A DNA stretch of 41,359 nt from Sphingomonas sp. (lineage in GTDB: Bacteria > Pseudomonadota > Alphaproteobacteria > Sphingomonadales > Sphingomonadaceae), in NCBI GenBank assembly GCA_019508115.1, contig JAEKMC010000075.1:1-41359 (forward strand), written 5' to 3'. Shown piece by piece: positions 16,100 through 24,027 of this stretch (positions are counted from its first letter, which is position 1; every line of letters starts with the position of its first letter). The notes beneath the pieces were generated by a model, which saw only the letters and a list, made by a program, of their open reading frames with translations, had not been told where the DNA came from and ran no database searches. A program made the position numbers and the translations under genes.

Positions 16100-17072
16100 T
16101 CGCCGGTCCGTGTCGATCCTTGCCTGGGCCATGCTGGCGGTGGCGGCCGATGCACAAAGCCTGTCGATCGACCCGATCGCCGGGATGGCGCTCGGAAACG
16201 TCACCTCCGCCACGATCGGAACAACCGTGTTTCAAATTTCGGCGAGTAGCGGCGCGGTGTCCCGATCCGGCGGCGGCTCGCGCCTCGGCGCCGGCAGCGC
16301 CCGGTCGCTGGTCGCGATCGGCTGCGGATCCGACCCACTGTGTGCGACGAGCGACGTCGCGATCACCATCACGGCGATCGGATCCCCGACCGGCCGCGCA
16401 GGCGCGCTCGGCAATTTCACGATCAGCGCGCTTTCCGCACAAGTGAAGGCGGGGCCGTCGGGCACCGGCACGGTGACATTCACGATCGGGCCGATCGGCA
16501 CCAACGACAGCCGAACCTTCTACGTCGGCGCGGATTTCCCGATCCTGGGGGATGAAAGCGCGGCCGCCACGGGCGTGGCGGCCACATCCTTTCAGGTCAG
16601 CGCGCAATTCACCCCGTCCGGTATGCCCATCGCGCAGATCGGCTCGGGCAGTGCGGCCGTATTCCGCCCGATCGCATTGGCCGGGACGGCGGACCTTGCG
16701 TTCGGAACGGTGACCCGCCCGCGCTCGGGCAGCGGAACAGTCTCCATAGATGCCGCGACAGGCGATCGCATTCTCAGCGGCGACGGGGTGATCGGAATCG
16801 GCTCCGGCCCGCATCGCGCCACCTACACCGTCACCGGAGAGGGCGGCCAGGCCTATTCGGTATCCGTGCCGGCGACGTTCACCATGACGGGTCCCGGCGA
16901 TCCGATCACGGTGACACTTACCACCACTGCCAGTGGCATGCAGACGCTGGACGGTTCGTTGGGCGGCGCTGGCACGGCGTCGATCGGGGTCGGCGGAAGC
17001 TTCACCTTGGCGTCGGATAAAGCCGGCGGCAATTATAGCGGCAGCTTCGTCATATCCGTGGAATATCAATAG
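16089..17072 (+). CDS. DUF4402-containing tip or minor subunit (327 aa)
   Basis: ATG 16089 lies inside the usher stop region (11-bp overlap), indicating coupled translation. A signal peptide (VSILAWAMLAVAADA) is followed by a Ser/Gly/Thr-rich N-terminal domain with one Cys pair (GCGSDPLC), then a C-terminal DUF4402 domain (from about residue 190: LAGTADLAFGTVTRPRSGSG, GEGGQAYSVSVPATF, GNYSGSFVISVEYQ). That domain parallels the product of 11497-12018 almost strand for strand. A two-domain subunit at the operon end is the usual place for an adhesin, so a tip role is inferred. Confidence 0.8.
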   Translation: MRLDRRSVSILAWAMLAVAADAQSLSIDPIAGMALGNVTSATIGTTVFQISASSGAVSRSGGGSRLGAGSARSLVAIGCGSDPLCATSDVAITITAIGSPTGRAGALGNFTISALSAQVKAGPSGTGTVTFTIGPIGTNDSRTFYVGADFPILGDESAAATGVAATSFQVSAQFTPSGMPIAQIGSGSAAVFRPIALAGTADLAFGTVTRPRSGSGTVSIDAATGDRILSGDGVIGIGSGPHRATYTVTGEGGQAYSVSVPATFTMTGPGDPITVTLTTTASGMQTLDGSLGGAGTASIGVGGSFTLASDKAGGNYSGSFVISVEYQ

Positions 17073-17170
17073 CGGATTCGATGCGGGAGGTTCGGGCGAG
17101 ACGGCGGGCACCCTTCGTCGATCGGATCCAGCTTGCTTCCGCACGGATTCTCCGCCATAGGGCCCGCCAT

Positions 17171-17210
17171 CCGGGCGAGGGCCGCGTGCCTTTCGCCCGG
17201 TTTGATTTTT
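17171..17210 (+). terminator. Intrinsic terminator after the pilus operon
   Basis: CCGGGCGA (17171-17178) pairs perfectly with TCGCCCGG (17193-17200), and TTTGATTTTT follows at once. It lies about 100 bp after the last pilus gene and 60 bp before rpsF, separating the accessory block from the ribosomal operon. Because it is in the rpsF leader, an attenuator role is an alternative. Confidence 0.65.
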
Positions 17211-17271
17211 GCACGACAGCCGGAGGGGCGTGGCATGGGGCTACGTCAGCGATCGGCAGGAGAAATGGACT

Positions 17272-17682
17272 ATGGCTCTGTACGAGCATGTGTTCCTTGC
17301 GCGCCAGGATCTGGCGCAGGCGCAAGTGGATGCACTGGCCGAAATGGCCACCAAGATTATCGAAGACGGCAAGGGCAAGGTCGTAAAGACCGAAACCTGG
17401 GGCTTGCGCAGCCTGGCTTATCGCATCGCGAAGAACCGCAAGGCGCATTATGTGATGCTCGAAATCGACGCCCCGACCGGCGTCGTCGCCGAGCTCGAGC
17501 GCCAGCTCAACATCAACGAAGACATCATCCGTTTCATGACCGTCCGCATCGACGAGCTTGAGAATGGCCCGTCGGCGATGATGCGCCGTGGCGAGCGCGA
17601 TCGCGCCCGTGGTGAGCGTGGCGATCGGGGCGATCGGGGCGACCGCCCCCGTCGCGACGACCGCGACGAGATGGCCGCGTAA
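17272..17682 (+). CDS. rpsF: 30S ribosomal protein S6
   Basis: A 136-residue small-subunit protein that pairs with S18 on 16S rRNA. The N-terminus [20 protein letters not shown] and the core [29 protein letters not shown] are typical. The C-terminus is an Arg/Asp/Gly-rich tail ([20 protein letters not shown]), common in alphaproteobacterial S6. ATG 17272 is chosen since GGAG precedes it and the longer frame from 17209 does not resemble S6. It heads the rpsF-rpsR-rplI operon. Confidence 0.98.
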   Translation: MALYEHVFLARQDLAQAQVDALAEMATKIIEDGKGKVVKTETWGLRSLAYRIAKNRKAHYVMLEIDAPTGVVAELERQLNINEDIIRFMTVRIDELENGPSAMMRRGERDRARGERGDRGDRGDRPRRDDRDEMAA

Positions 17683-17696
17683 GGAGATAGAGACAG

Positions 17697-17921
17697 ATGG
17701 CCCGAGCCTTTTTCCGCCGCCGCAAGAGCTGCCCCTTCTCCGCGAAGGACGCTCCCCGGATCGACTATAAGGATGTTCGTCTGCTGCAGGGCTTCGTGTC
17801 CGAGCGTGGCAAGATCGTCCCGAGCCGCATCACCGCGGTATCCGCCAAGAAGCAGCGCGAACTCGCCCAGGCGATCAAGCGCGCCCGTCATATCGGGCTG
17901 CTTCCCTACATCGTTAAGTAA
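17697..17921 (+). CDS. rpsR: 30S ribosomal protein S18
   Basis: A 74-residue basic ribosomal protein, [18 protein letters not shown]... with the family core [44 protein letters not shown] and the end LLPYIVK. It is 14 bp after rpsF with AAGGAG before the ATG. Its partner S6 is encoded immediately upstream. Confidence 0.98.
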   Translation: MARAFFRRRKSCPFSAKDAPRIDYKDVRLLQGFVSERGKIVPSRITAVSAKKQRELAQAIKRARHIGLLPYIVK

Positions 17922-17936
17922 GAAAGGACCGCGCAC

Positions 17937-18545
17937 ATGGACGTGATCCTGCTTGAACGCGTCGAGAAACTCGGCGCAATCGGCGACGTCGTCACCGTGA
18001 AGAACGGCTTCGCTCGCAATTATCTGCTGCCGAACAAGAAGGCGTTGCGCGCCAACGAGACCAACAAGAAGGTCTTCGAAGCGAACCGCGCCAATATCGA
18101 GGCAGAGAATGCCACTCGCCGTGCGGAGGCCGAAAAGGACTCGAAGGGCGTCGAGGGCAAGACCGTGATCCTGATCCGTCAGGCATCGAACAGCGGTCAG
18201 CTCTACGGTTCGGTTTCGGCCCGCGATCTCGCGGAAGCACTGACCGAGACCGGCGCCAAGGTCGCGAAGAGCCAGATCGTTCTCGGCAAGCCGATCAAGA
18301 CGATCGGCCTGTTCGAGGTGCGTGTCGCGCTTCACGCCGAGGTTTCGGTGACCGTGAAGGTCAACGTTGCCCGCTCGCCCGAAGAAGCCGAGCTGCAGTC
18401 GCAGGGCGTCGACGTCATGGCGTCGCTCTATGAGCGCGACGAGGCGGGCTTCACCGAGGCTTACGATCCCAACGCCGAGCCCGGCGAGATCGCAGCCGAG
18501 GCGCCTGCCGCCGAAACCGCTGAGGAGTCGGCTGAAGAGGCCTGA
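17937..18545 (+). CDS. rplI: 50S ribosomal protein L9
   Basis: A 202-residue large-subunit protein binding 23S rRNA. The N-terminal domain MDVILLERVEKLGAIGDVVTVKNGFARNYLLPNKKALRA is the L9 signature. A long connecting helix (about 40-80) and the C-terminal domain (GQLYGSVSARDLAEAL, HAEVSVTVKVNVARS) follow. The Glu/Ala-rich tail beyond about residue 150 makes it longer than the E. coli protein, as is usual in sphingomonads. It is the last gene of the operon. Confidence 0.98.
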   Translation: MDVILLERVEKLGAIGDVVTVKNGFARNYLLPNKKALRANETNKKVFEANRANIEAENATRRAEAEKDSKGVEGKTVILIRQASNSGQLYGSVSARDLAEALTETGAKVAKSQIVLGKPIKTIGLFEVRVALHAEVSVTVKVNVARSPEEAELQSQGVDVMASLYERDEAGFTEAYDPNAEPGEIAAEAPAAETAEESAEEA

Positions 18546-18568
18546 TACACGGCAAAATGGTGCAAACA

Positions 18569-18600
18569 GGCCGTCCGGATCCGATCCGGGCGGCCTTTTT
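18569..18600 (+). terminator. Intrinsic terminator of the rpsF-rpsR-rplI operon
   Basis: GGCCGTCCGGAT pairs with ATCCGGGCGGCC across a 3-nt loop (one mismatch), followed by TTTTT. It is 24 bp after the rplI stop. The form is unambiguous. Confidence 0.92.
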
Positions 18601-18687
18601 GTTATCGCTCACAACTGTTAAGAAGGCGGCCTGGAGCCACCCTGCTCGGCTCCGCCAAGAGGGAAAGGCGTCAGCCTTTTAACCGCC

Positions 18688-19734
18688 GTGAATGACATGA
18701 GCCCGCCGCGCGCGCCTGCAACAATCTCCGATGTGGCTGAGATTGCCGGCGTGTCGATCAAGACCGTCTCGCGCGTATTCAACGAGGAACCCAATGTCCG
18801 CGAAGAGACCCGCCAGCGCGTGCTCCAGGCGGTTGCGGACCTCGACTATCATCCCAACATCGCGGCGCGCAGCCTGGCAGGGCGCAAGTCGTTCCTGATC
18901 GGCCTGCTCTACGACAATCCCTGTGCGAACTATATCCTGGGCCTGCAGAGCGGCAGCCTCGATCGGCTGCGTGGCGAAAAATGGCGACTGCTGGTCGTGC
19001 CATGCGAGGATTCATGGCGGATGGGCGGCAAGAGCACCGTATCGATGGTTCGCGCCGCCGGCGTGGGCGGGGTGATCCTCACCTCGCCGATCTGCGACAA
19101 TGCCGAGATCGTGAACGATCTCCTGGCGGCGCACATCCCGATGGTGCGGATCGCGCCTGCCGACAATGTCGGTGCGGGCCAGATCGCTCCTTCGGTCGGC
19201 ATGGACGATCATTCGGCGGCGGCGGACATCACTCGCCACCTTATCGATCTCGGCCATCGCCGGATCGCCGTCATTCTGGGTGATCCGACCCATTCGTCGA
19301 CCAATGAACGTACGAAAGGTTTCCGCTGGGCGATGGGCGAGGCCGGGTTGCAGATCGATCCCAGCCTGGTCGCGCCTGGCCTCTATACCTTCGAAAGCGG
19401 CCTGGAGGCGGCGCGCATGCTGCTCAACCGACCCGACCGGCCGACAGCGGTCTTCGCGCAGAATGACGACATGGCCGCGGCCACGATCGTCGCCGCGGGC
19501 GAGCTCGGGATGGCCGTGCCCGGCGAATTGTCGGTGGCCGGTTTTGACGACAGCCAGTTCGCGACCACGGTCTGGCCCCGCATCACCACCATCCGCCAGC
19601 CCATTCGTGCGATGGCTCAGGCAGCGACCGACGCCCTGGTCCAGATCATGGAAGGCGCGGGAAAGGCGCTGGAGCACCGGCTCATGCCGTATGAATTGAT
19701 CGTGCGGGGATCGACCGCAGGCGTGCCGCGGTAG
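18688..19734 (+). CDS. LacI-family transcriptional regulator
   Basis: A 348-residue repressor-type protein. The N-terminal helix-turn-helix is TISDVAEIAGVSIKTVSRVFNEEPNVREETRQRV, with the hinge YHPNIAARSLAGRKS. A periplasmic-binding-protein-like sensor follows (GLLYDNPCANYILGLQSG, HRRIAVILGDP, AVFAQNDDMAAATIVAA, ELSVAGFDDSQFATTVWPRITTIRQP). GTG 18688 is used; an ATG at 18697 is an alternative start. No sugar-uptake or catabolic genes adjoin it, so its effector and targets are unknown; convergent capD is the nearest gene. Confidence 0.93.
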   Translation: MNDMSPPRAPATISDVAEIAGVSIKTVSRVFNEEPNVREETRQRVLQAVADLDYHPNIAARSLAGRKSFLIGLLYDNPCANYILGLQSGSLDRLRGEKWRLLVVPCEDSWRMGGKSTVSMVRAAGVGGVILTSPICDNAEIVNDLLAAHIPMVRIAPADNVGAGQIAPSVGMDDHSAAADITRHLIDLGHRRIAVILGDPTHSSTNERTKGFRWAMGEAGLQIDPSLVAPGLYTFESGLEAARMLLNRPDRPTAVFAQNDDMAAATIVAAGELGMAVPGELSVAGFDDSQFATTVWPRITTIRQPIRAMAQAATDALVQIMEGAGKALEHRLMPYELIVRGSTAGVPR

Positions 19735-19746
19735 AGCGGTTTCGCG

Positions 19747-19772
19747 CCGAGTAGCGTTACCCAGCGACTCGG
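19747..19772. terminator. Weak hairpin between convergent lacI-type gene and capD-type gene
   Basis: CCGAGT (19747-19752) pairs with ACTCGG (19767-19772) over a 14-nt loop, in the 64-bp gap between convergent genes. There is no strong T tract on the plus strand; on the minus strand it lies after capD. It may be a weak bidirectional terminator. Confidence 0.3.
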
Positions 19773-19798
19773 AAATCATGGGAAAACAACAAGCTAGA

Positions 19799-21784
19799 TC
19801 AGGAGGCCACGCGGCTCGGCAGATCCTTGGCGGCCCTGGGTCTACGCAGCGGCACTACTCCTTCGTCGTTCGAGCCTGCAACGGCCGAGGTCACCCAATC
19901 GGTGAGCACGCCGGCGCGATATTCCGGCACCAGTTCGATCAGCAGTGCGCGTACCGCATTCGCATCCCGCCGCTCCACCATCTCAACCAGGTGATGAAGC
20001 CGAAGGTGCAGCGTCTTCCAGGGAAGACAATCCTCGCTCGCCATCATGATGCGTGGATGCGCGGTGGCGACCGGATTGTCTCCGATCAGCAATTCCTCGA
20101 ACAGTTTTTCGCCGGGCCGCAGCCCGATGATCTCGATCTCGATATCGCCTTCCGGATTCTCGGCCGATCGGATCGTCAGCCCTGACAATTCTATCATGTT
20201 GCGCGCGAGATCGAGAACCCGGACAGGCTCGCCCATATCGAGGACGAACACCTCTCCCCCCTGGGCCATGATGCCGGCCTGCAGAACGAGTTGCACCGCC
20301 TCCGGTATCGTCATGAAATAGCGCGTCATGTCGGGATGGGTGATCGTCACCGGCCCACCATCGCGAATCTGCTGGCGAAACAACGGCACGACCGACCCGC
20401 TCGAGCCGAGCACGTTGCCGAAGCGCACCATTGCGTAGCAGGTATCGCGCGACGTGGCGGCGAGCGCCTGCAAGACCAGTTCGGCCAGGCGCTTGGTCGC
20501 GCCCATGACGTTGGTCGGCCGCACGGCCTTGTCGGTGCTCACCAATATAAAACGTGCGACCTGATATTCGTCGGCCAGACGGGCCATCACCCACGTGCCG
20601 ATCACATTATTACGAGCGCCCTCGATCGGATTATGCTCGACCAATGGCACATGCTTATAGGCCGCGGCATGATAGATGACCTGGGGCCGCCAGGCAGCGA
20701 GGATCTCACGCATACGCGATTCGTCGGTGACGGAGCCCAGCAAGGGGATGATGCGACAATTCTGGTCAGGCGCCAATCGCCCCTCCAATTCGCCGTGGAT
20801 CGCATAAAGCGCGAATTCGGATGAATCGATCAGCAGCAAGGTCGCCGGGAAGCCCGCCAATATCTGACGGCACAATTCGCCGCCAATCGAACCGCCGGCG
20901 CCGGTCACGGCGATGCAGCCGCCGGTAAACAGATCGCGTAATTGCGCTCCGTCGCTGGGGACGCTGTCGCGTCCGAGCAGATCTTCGATCTCCAACTCGC
21001 GAATGTCGCTCGCGTGAACCTTGCCCTGCGCGAGCTCGATCAGTCCTGGGAGGGTTCGCACGCTGACGCCCGCCGCACGCAGCCGTTCGAGCACCTCCTT
21101 GCGGCGCCGGCGTGACGCCGACGGCATCGCGACCACGATATCCGCGATGTGCAGCCGCGCGATCAGGCTTTCGAGCCGGTTGGGCGAATAAACCGGCAGA
21201 CCGAGAATATTGCCGCCTTGAAGCGAGGCGTCATCATCCAGGGAACCCACGACCCGCATCTGCCGACTGCCCGCCACCGCTGCGGCAAGCTGCCGCCCCG
21301 ACGATCCCGCTCCATAAACCAGCACATTCGACGCGCTATGGTCGCGCAGAATCCTACGATAGGCGCCGCCGAGCCACTGGCCCACCACAGCACGCATAGC
21401 ACCGACGAACAGGAACAACAGGAGTGGCTGGATCAAGCCGACTGTGCGCGGGATGCCGGCGATGCCGTAGAAAGTGAATAGCGAGGCATAACCGAGACCG
21501 TAGAGAAGGTTGGCACGCAGCACGGAGAGAAAAGCGGTTGTGCCGGCATGGCGGAAGATCATCCGATAGAGGCCGGTGGCGATATAGATGGGCAAAGCCA
21601 TGGCCATCGCCGCGATCAGCGGCAGGCGGCCATCGGTTGAGATATCGATCCAGACGCCGAGCCGCAGATAATAAGCGACCCACACCGACAGCGCGCACAA
21701 GCCGGCGTCCATCGCGAGCGCGAGTGCACGTTTTACGGACCGTGGCAGAGCCAGGGTCACATCGGCCCAGGACTTCGCGGACAT
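19799..21784 (-). CDS. Membrane-anchored NDP-sugar 4,6-dehydratase (CapD/WbpM/FlaA1-like)
   Basis: A 661-residue polysaccharide-biosynthesis protein. About four N-terminal membrane helices (within residues 20-150, e.g. ALSVWVAYYLRLGVW, PLLLFLFVGAMRAVVG) precede a first Rossmann-like domain (VLVYGAGSSGRQLAAAV). The catalytic extended-SDR domain follows (ITGAGGSIGGELCRQI in form, here VTGAGGSIGGELCRQI, then LLIDSSEFALYAIHGEL). The active-site stretch is FILVSTDKAVRPTNVMGATKRLAE, the MxxxK variant of FlaA1/WbpM enzymes, followed by VRFGNVLGSSGSVVPLFRQQI. It makes 4-keto-6-deoxy sugar nucleotides (probably from UDP-GlcNAc) for surface glycans. No other glycan genes are beside it. Confidence 0.94.
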   Translation of the reverse strand: MSAKSWADVTLALPRSVKRALALAMDAGLCALSVWVAYYLRLGVWIDISTDGRLPLIAAMAMALPIYIATGLYRMIFRHAGTTAFLSVLRANLLYGLGYASLFTFYGIAGIPRTVGLIQPLLLFLFVGAMRAVVGQWLGGAYRRILRDHSASNVLVYGAGSSGRQLAAAVAGSRQMRVVGSLDDDASLQGGNILGLPVYSPNRLESLIARLHIADIVVAMPSASRRRRKEVLERLRAAGVSVRTLPGLIELAQGKVHASDIRELEIEDLLGRDSVPSDGAQLRDLFTGGCIAVTGAGGSIGGELCRQILAGFPATLLLIDSSEFALYAIHGELEGRLAPDQNCRIIPLLGSVTDESRMREILAAWRPQVIYHAAAYKHVPLVEHNPIEGARNNVIGTWVMARLADEYQVARFILVSTDKAVRPTNVMGATKRLAELVLQALAATSRDTCYAMVRFGNVLGSSGSVVPLFRQQIRDGGPVTITHPDMTRYFMTIPEAVQLVLQAGIMAQGGEVFVLDMGEPVRVLDLARNMIELSGLTIRSAENPEGDIEIEIIGLRPGEKLFEELLIGDNPVATAHPRIMMASEDCLPWKTLHLRLHHLVEMVERRDANAVRALLIELVPEYRAGVLTDWVTSAVAGSNDEGVVPLRRPRAAKDLPSRVAS

Positions 21785-21852
21785 TGCGACACCTTCACCC
21801 CGGGCAGTGTGCGGGCGCCCGACCTCCCTTTCGCCTCGCCACTTTGGACGTT

Positions 21853-21870
21853 TGCTAATTCACGTTAGCA
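21853..21870. promoter_or_regulatory. Small palindrome in the capD-like promoter region
   Basis: TGCTAA-N6-TTAGCA is an exact 6-bp-arm palindrome 69 bp upstream of the ATG, in an AT-rich patch. On the minus strand a TTGACG hexamer occurs at 21886-21881 just upstream, but no good -10 box can be paired with it. It is a candidate operator only. The rest of 21785-22014 shows nothing recognisable. Confidence 0.35.
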
Positions 21871-22014
21871 TAGGCTTGGCCGTCAACCCAAGCGGCAAGC
21901 CCATCCGCCAAGGCCTTGCAGGGCAAGGGGATTGCCCGATCGCGCCGGAGTCGTTCGGAGCGACGCTCACGCGTCTTGAAGATGCTTTTGCCGGCGCCCT
22001 GAAGGGCACGGAAT

Positions 22015-22797
22015 TCAATGCCCCCGCTCCCCTTCGGTCTGGATGAACCATCGCTCGGTGCCTTCCAGCCCCAGCGCAGTCAGCCTGCCGCTGGCATAAG
22101 CGCCGGTATCGATTCCGATCCGGTTGCACCGCACCTCCACCTCGTTCAGCACGGTGTGGCCGTGGACCACGATCATCCCATGATCGGCGTCGCTGTCGAG
22201 GAAATCCTTGCGGATCCAGCGCAGATCATATTGCTCCTGCTGGTCGAGCGCCACGCCCGGACGGATGCCGGCATGCGTGAAGAAATAGTCGCCGACCAGA
22301 ATACCATCCTCCATCTGCCGCATGAAATCGCGATGCTCTTCGGGAACGTTGAAGAGCAACGTATCGGGCGAATAGAGATCTGGCGTGTCGAGCACGCGTT
22401 GCGGCGCGCCATAGCTTTCGAACGTCTCGCGCCCGCCAAAGCGCAGGAATTGCGGCATCAGCGCCGAATCCGGCTGGTCGATCAACTTGAGCAGCATCTC
22501 TTCGTGGTTGCCCATGATGAAATGCCAGCGCGCGAAGCGGGGTGCACCGCGCAGGAAATAGTCGATGATCTCGCGCGACTGCGGCCCACGGTCGATCAGG
22601 TCGCCGAGCATCACGACATGGACATTGGTCGGCGCACGCGCGGCATTGTCCACCTCGATCCGCCCGATCAGGTCCTGCAGCAGATCGAACCGGCCATGCA
22701 CGTCGCCGATCGCATAGACGCGTTGCCCCAGCGGCAGCGACGCGGGCGGCCGGGCTGGCTTGATCTCGACCTTCTTGCGCCATCCGAACAACGCCAC
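22015..22797 (-). CDS. Metallophosphoesterase (PPP-family serine/threonine phosphatase-like)
   Basis: A 260-residue calcineurin-like phosphoesterase with a two-metal centre. Motifs in order: IGDVHGRFDLL, MLGDLIDRGPQS, FIMGNHEEMLL, a His in YFFTHAGIRPG and the late His in VVHGHTVLNEVEV. The order and spacing fit bacterial PrpA/PrpB-like protein phosphatases, though diadenosine-polyphosphate hydrolysis is also possible. A GTG start (AAAGAGG upstream) lies 2 nt after the cyclophilin stop, so the two form an operon. Confidence 0.92.
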   Translation of the reverse strand: MALFGWRKKVEIKPARPPASLPLGQRVYAIGDVHGRFDLLQDLIGRIEVDNAARAPTNVHVVMLGDLIDRGPQSREIIDYFLRGAPRFARWHFIMGNHEEMLLKLIDQPDSALMPQFLRFGGRETFESYGAPQRVLDTPDLYSPDTLLFNVPEEHRDFMRQMEDGILVGDYFFTHAGIRPGVALDQQEQYDLRWIRKDFLDSDADHGMIVVHGHTVLNEVEVRCNRIGIDTGAYASGRLTALGLEGTERWFIQTEGERGH

Positions 22798-22799
22798 GG

Positions 22800-23717
22800 T
22801 CAGCCTCTTTCGGCGCCGCTCGGGGCAGGTTTCACGGGCCGCACCGGGGGCAGAGCGTTACACAGGTCGATCGCGCCCGCCGGGCGCTGATAGAAATCGT
22901 CGTGTCGATTGGCCTTGAGGTGCAGCCATGACGCGAAGCTAGCAGTTTCAGGCCGCAGCCATTCATAGGCCGGGCGTCCCTCGACCGGCAGATCGGCGGC
23001 GAGCGTCACACTCTTGATCGCGATCCGCTGCTCGGGTTTCTCATAGAAACCGAGCGCGCCGGTACCGCGCGGGCGCGCGGTCATATGCTCGAAGCCGTCG
23101 AGCACGCGCCCGACCAAAGCGATGTTGCGGTCGAGCTGGCGCGGACTGTGCCCCAGCACCGCATAAAGCTCCCCGCCGTTGCCGGTATCCGGAGCGAGGT
23201 CGCGCGCAACGCCGACGATGCCGTAGCAATGCGTCATCCACGCGCGGTCCTTCTCGGCGGCGACCGGGAAGGCGCCGCTATAGCCGACCTTGGGCGCGAA
23301 CGTGTCGCGATAGGGTAAAGGCTTGAAGGGAAGTCCGGCGGCGGGCCGGTCATATTCGGCGGGCAGCGGCGCATCCAGTCCCTTGGGCGGCTTCTTGTCG
23401 TCATCGCCCTGCCCCCATTGCACGACATAATTATCCTGCACGCGATAGATGGCGCCGCCGTCGAACCAGCGCGCGCGGATCAGCCCGCGAATATTGGCGA
23501 CATGCAACGGCGCCAGCGCCGGTGCGAGCGCGATAGCGACGCGGCTGCCGTCGGCCAGATCGATCAGCATCAGATCCTGCGGATCGACCCGCTGCCATTC
23601 GCCTGGCTTCGCGGCATTGACGATATCGGCGAGCGTCGGCGGCTTCGCCGCTTTGGGAGGCGGCGGCGCGGCGGCGAGCGTGGCGAGCGCGATCAGGGGG
23701 AGGACCAGAGATTTCAT
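22800..23717 (-). CDS. Peptidyl-prolyl isomerase, cyclophilin type, exported
   Basis: A 305-residue protein with a signal peptide (MKSLVLPLIALATLAAA). The cyclophilin fold is divergent but visible: VANIRGLIRARWFDGGAIYRVQDNYVVQWGQGD corresponds to the start of the core, with the substrate-binding phrase YRVQDNYVVQ in place of FHRVIPGFMVQ. Later GELYAVLGHSPRQLDRNIALVGRVLDGFEHM matches the GxQFFI...LDGxHTVFGxVxxG region. It probably acts on periplasmic protein folding. It is 2 nt upstream of the phosphatase gene. Confidence 0.88.
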   Translation of the reverse strand: MKSLVLPLIALATLAAAPPPPKAAKPPTLADIVNAAKPGEWQRVDPQDLMLIDLADGSRVAIALAPALAPLHVANIRGLIRARWFDGGAIYRVQDNYVVQWGQGDDDKKPPKGLDAPLPAEYDRPAAGLPFKPLPYRDTFAPKVGYSGAFPVAAEKDRAWMTHCYGIVGVARDLAPDTGNGGELYAVLGHSPRQLDRNIALVGRVLDGFEHMTARPRGTGALGFYEKPEQRIAIKSVTLAADLPVEGRPAYEWLRPETASFASWLHLKANRHDDFYQRPAGAIDLCNALPPVRPVKPAPSGAERG

Positions 23718-23793
23718 GGGATTCAGCCTGCCACAGCCGCGCCGCCTTGCGAAACCCTTTCCCCCACGATAGGGCGCGTCCCTCCGGCGGAAT

Positions 23794-23884
23794 GGAGCGG
23801 TGGCCGAGTGGTCGAAGGCGCTCGCCTGGAAAGTGAGTATACGTCAAAAGCGTATCGAGGGTTCGAATCCCTCCCGCTCCGCCA
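23794..23884 (+). tRNA. tRNA-Ser(GGA)
   Basis: A 91-nt class II tRNA. The acceptor arm GGAGCGG pairs with CCGCTCC, the discriminator is G and CCA is encoded. The anticodon loop CTGGAAA gives anticodon GGA. A long variable arm (TATACGTC...GCGTATC) marks serine. The T-loop GGTTCGAATCC is canonical. No integrase or att-like duplication is seen at its 3' end. Confidence 0.97.
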
Positions 23885-23979
23885 TTCCGCCGTCCAAGGG
23901 CGGTCCACATGACCCTGCTCGGCGGCGAATGATGCTGAGGTCCGCAACCGGTGGGAAGCGGACATCGAAGGATCAAAGA

Positions 23980-24003
23980 GCCGCCGGTCGTTTGACCAGC
24001 GGC
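23980..24003 (-). terminator. Terminator of the PEP-CTERM gene
   Basis: On the minus strand GCCGCTGGTC pairs with GACCGGCGGC over a short AAAC loop (one mismatch), followed by TCTTTGATCC. It lies 25 bp after the PEP-CTERM stop. Confidence 0.7.
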
Positions 24004-24027
24004 TTCGATTAAATATTGGAACGTCGA

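Noticed and set aside
17590-17665. Tandem-looking GGCGATCGGGGCGATCGG repeats
   Set aside because: They encode the Arg-Gly-Asp-rich tail of ribosomal protein S6, which is normal for this lineage and not an independent repeat element.
23794-23884. tRNA-Ser as an integration site for a genomic island
   Set aside because: No integrase, no direct repeat of the tRNA 3' end and no phage-like genes are found nearby. The only recombinase is 13 kb away and has its own inverted repeats.
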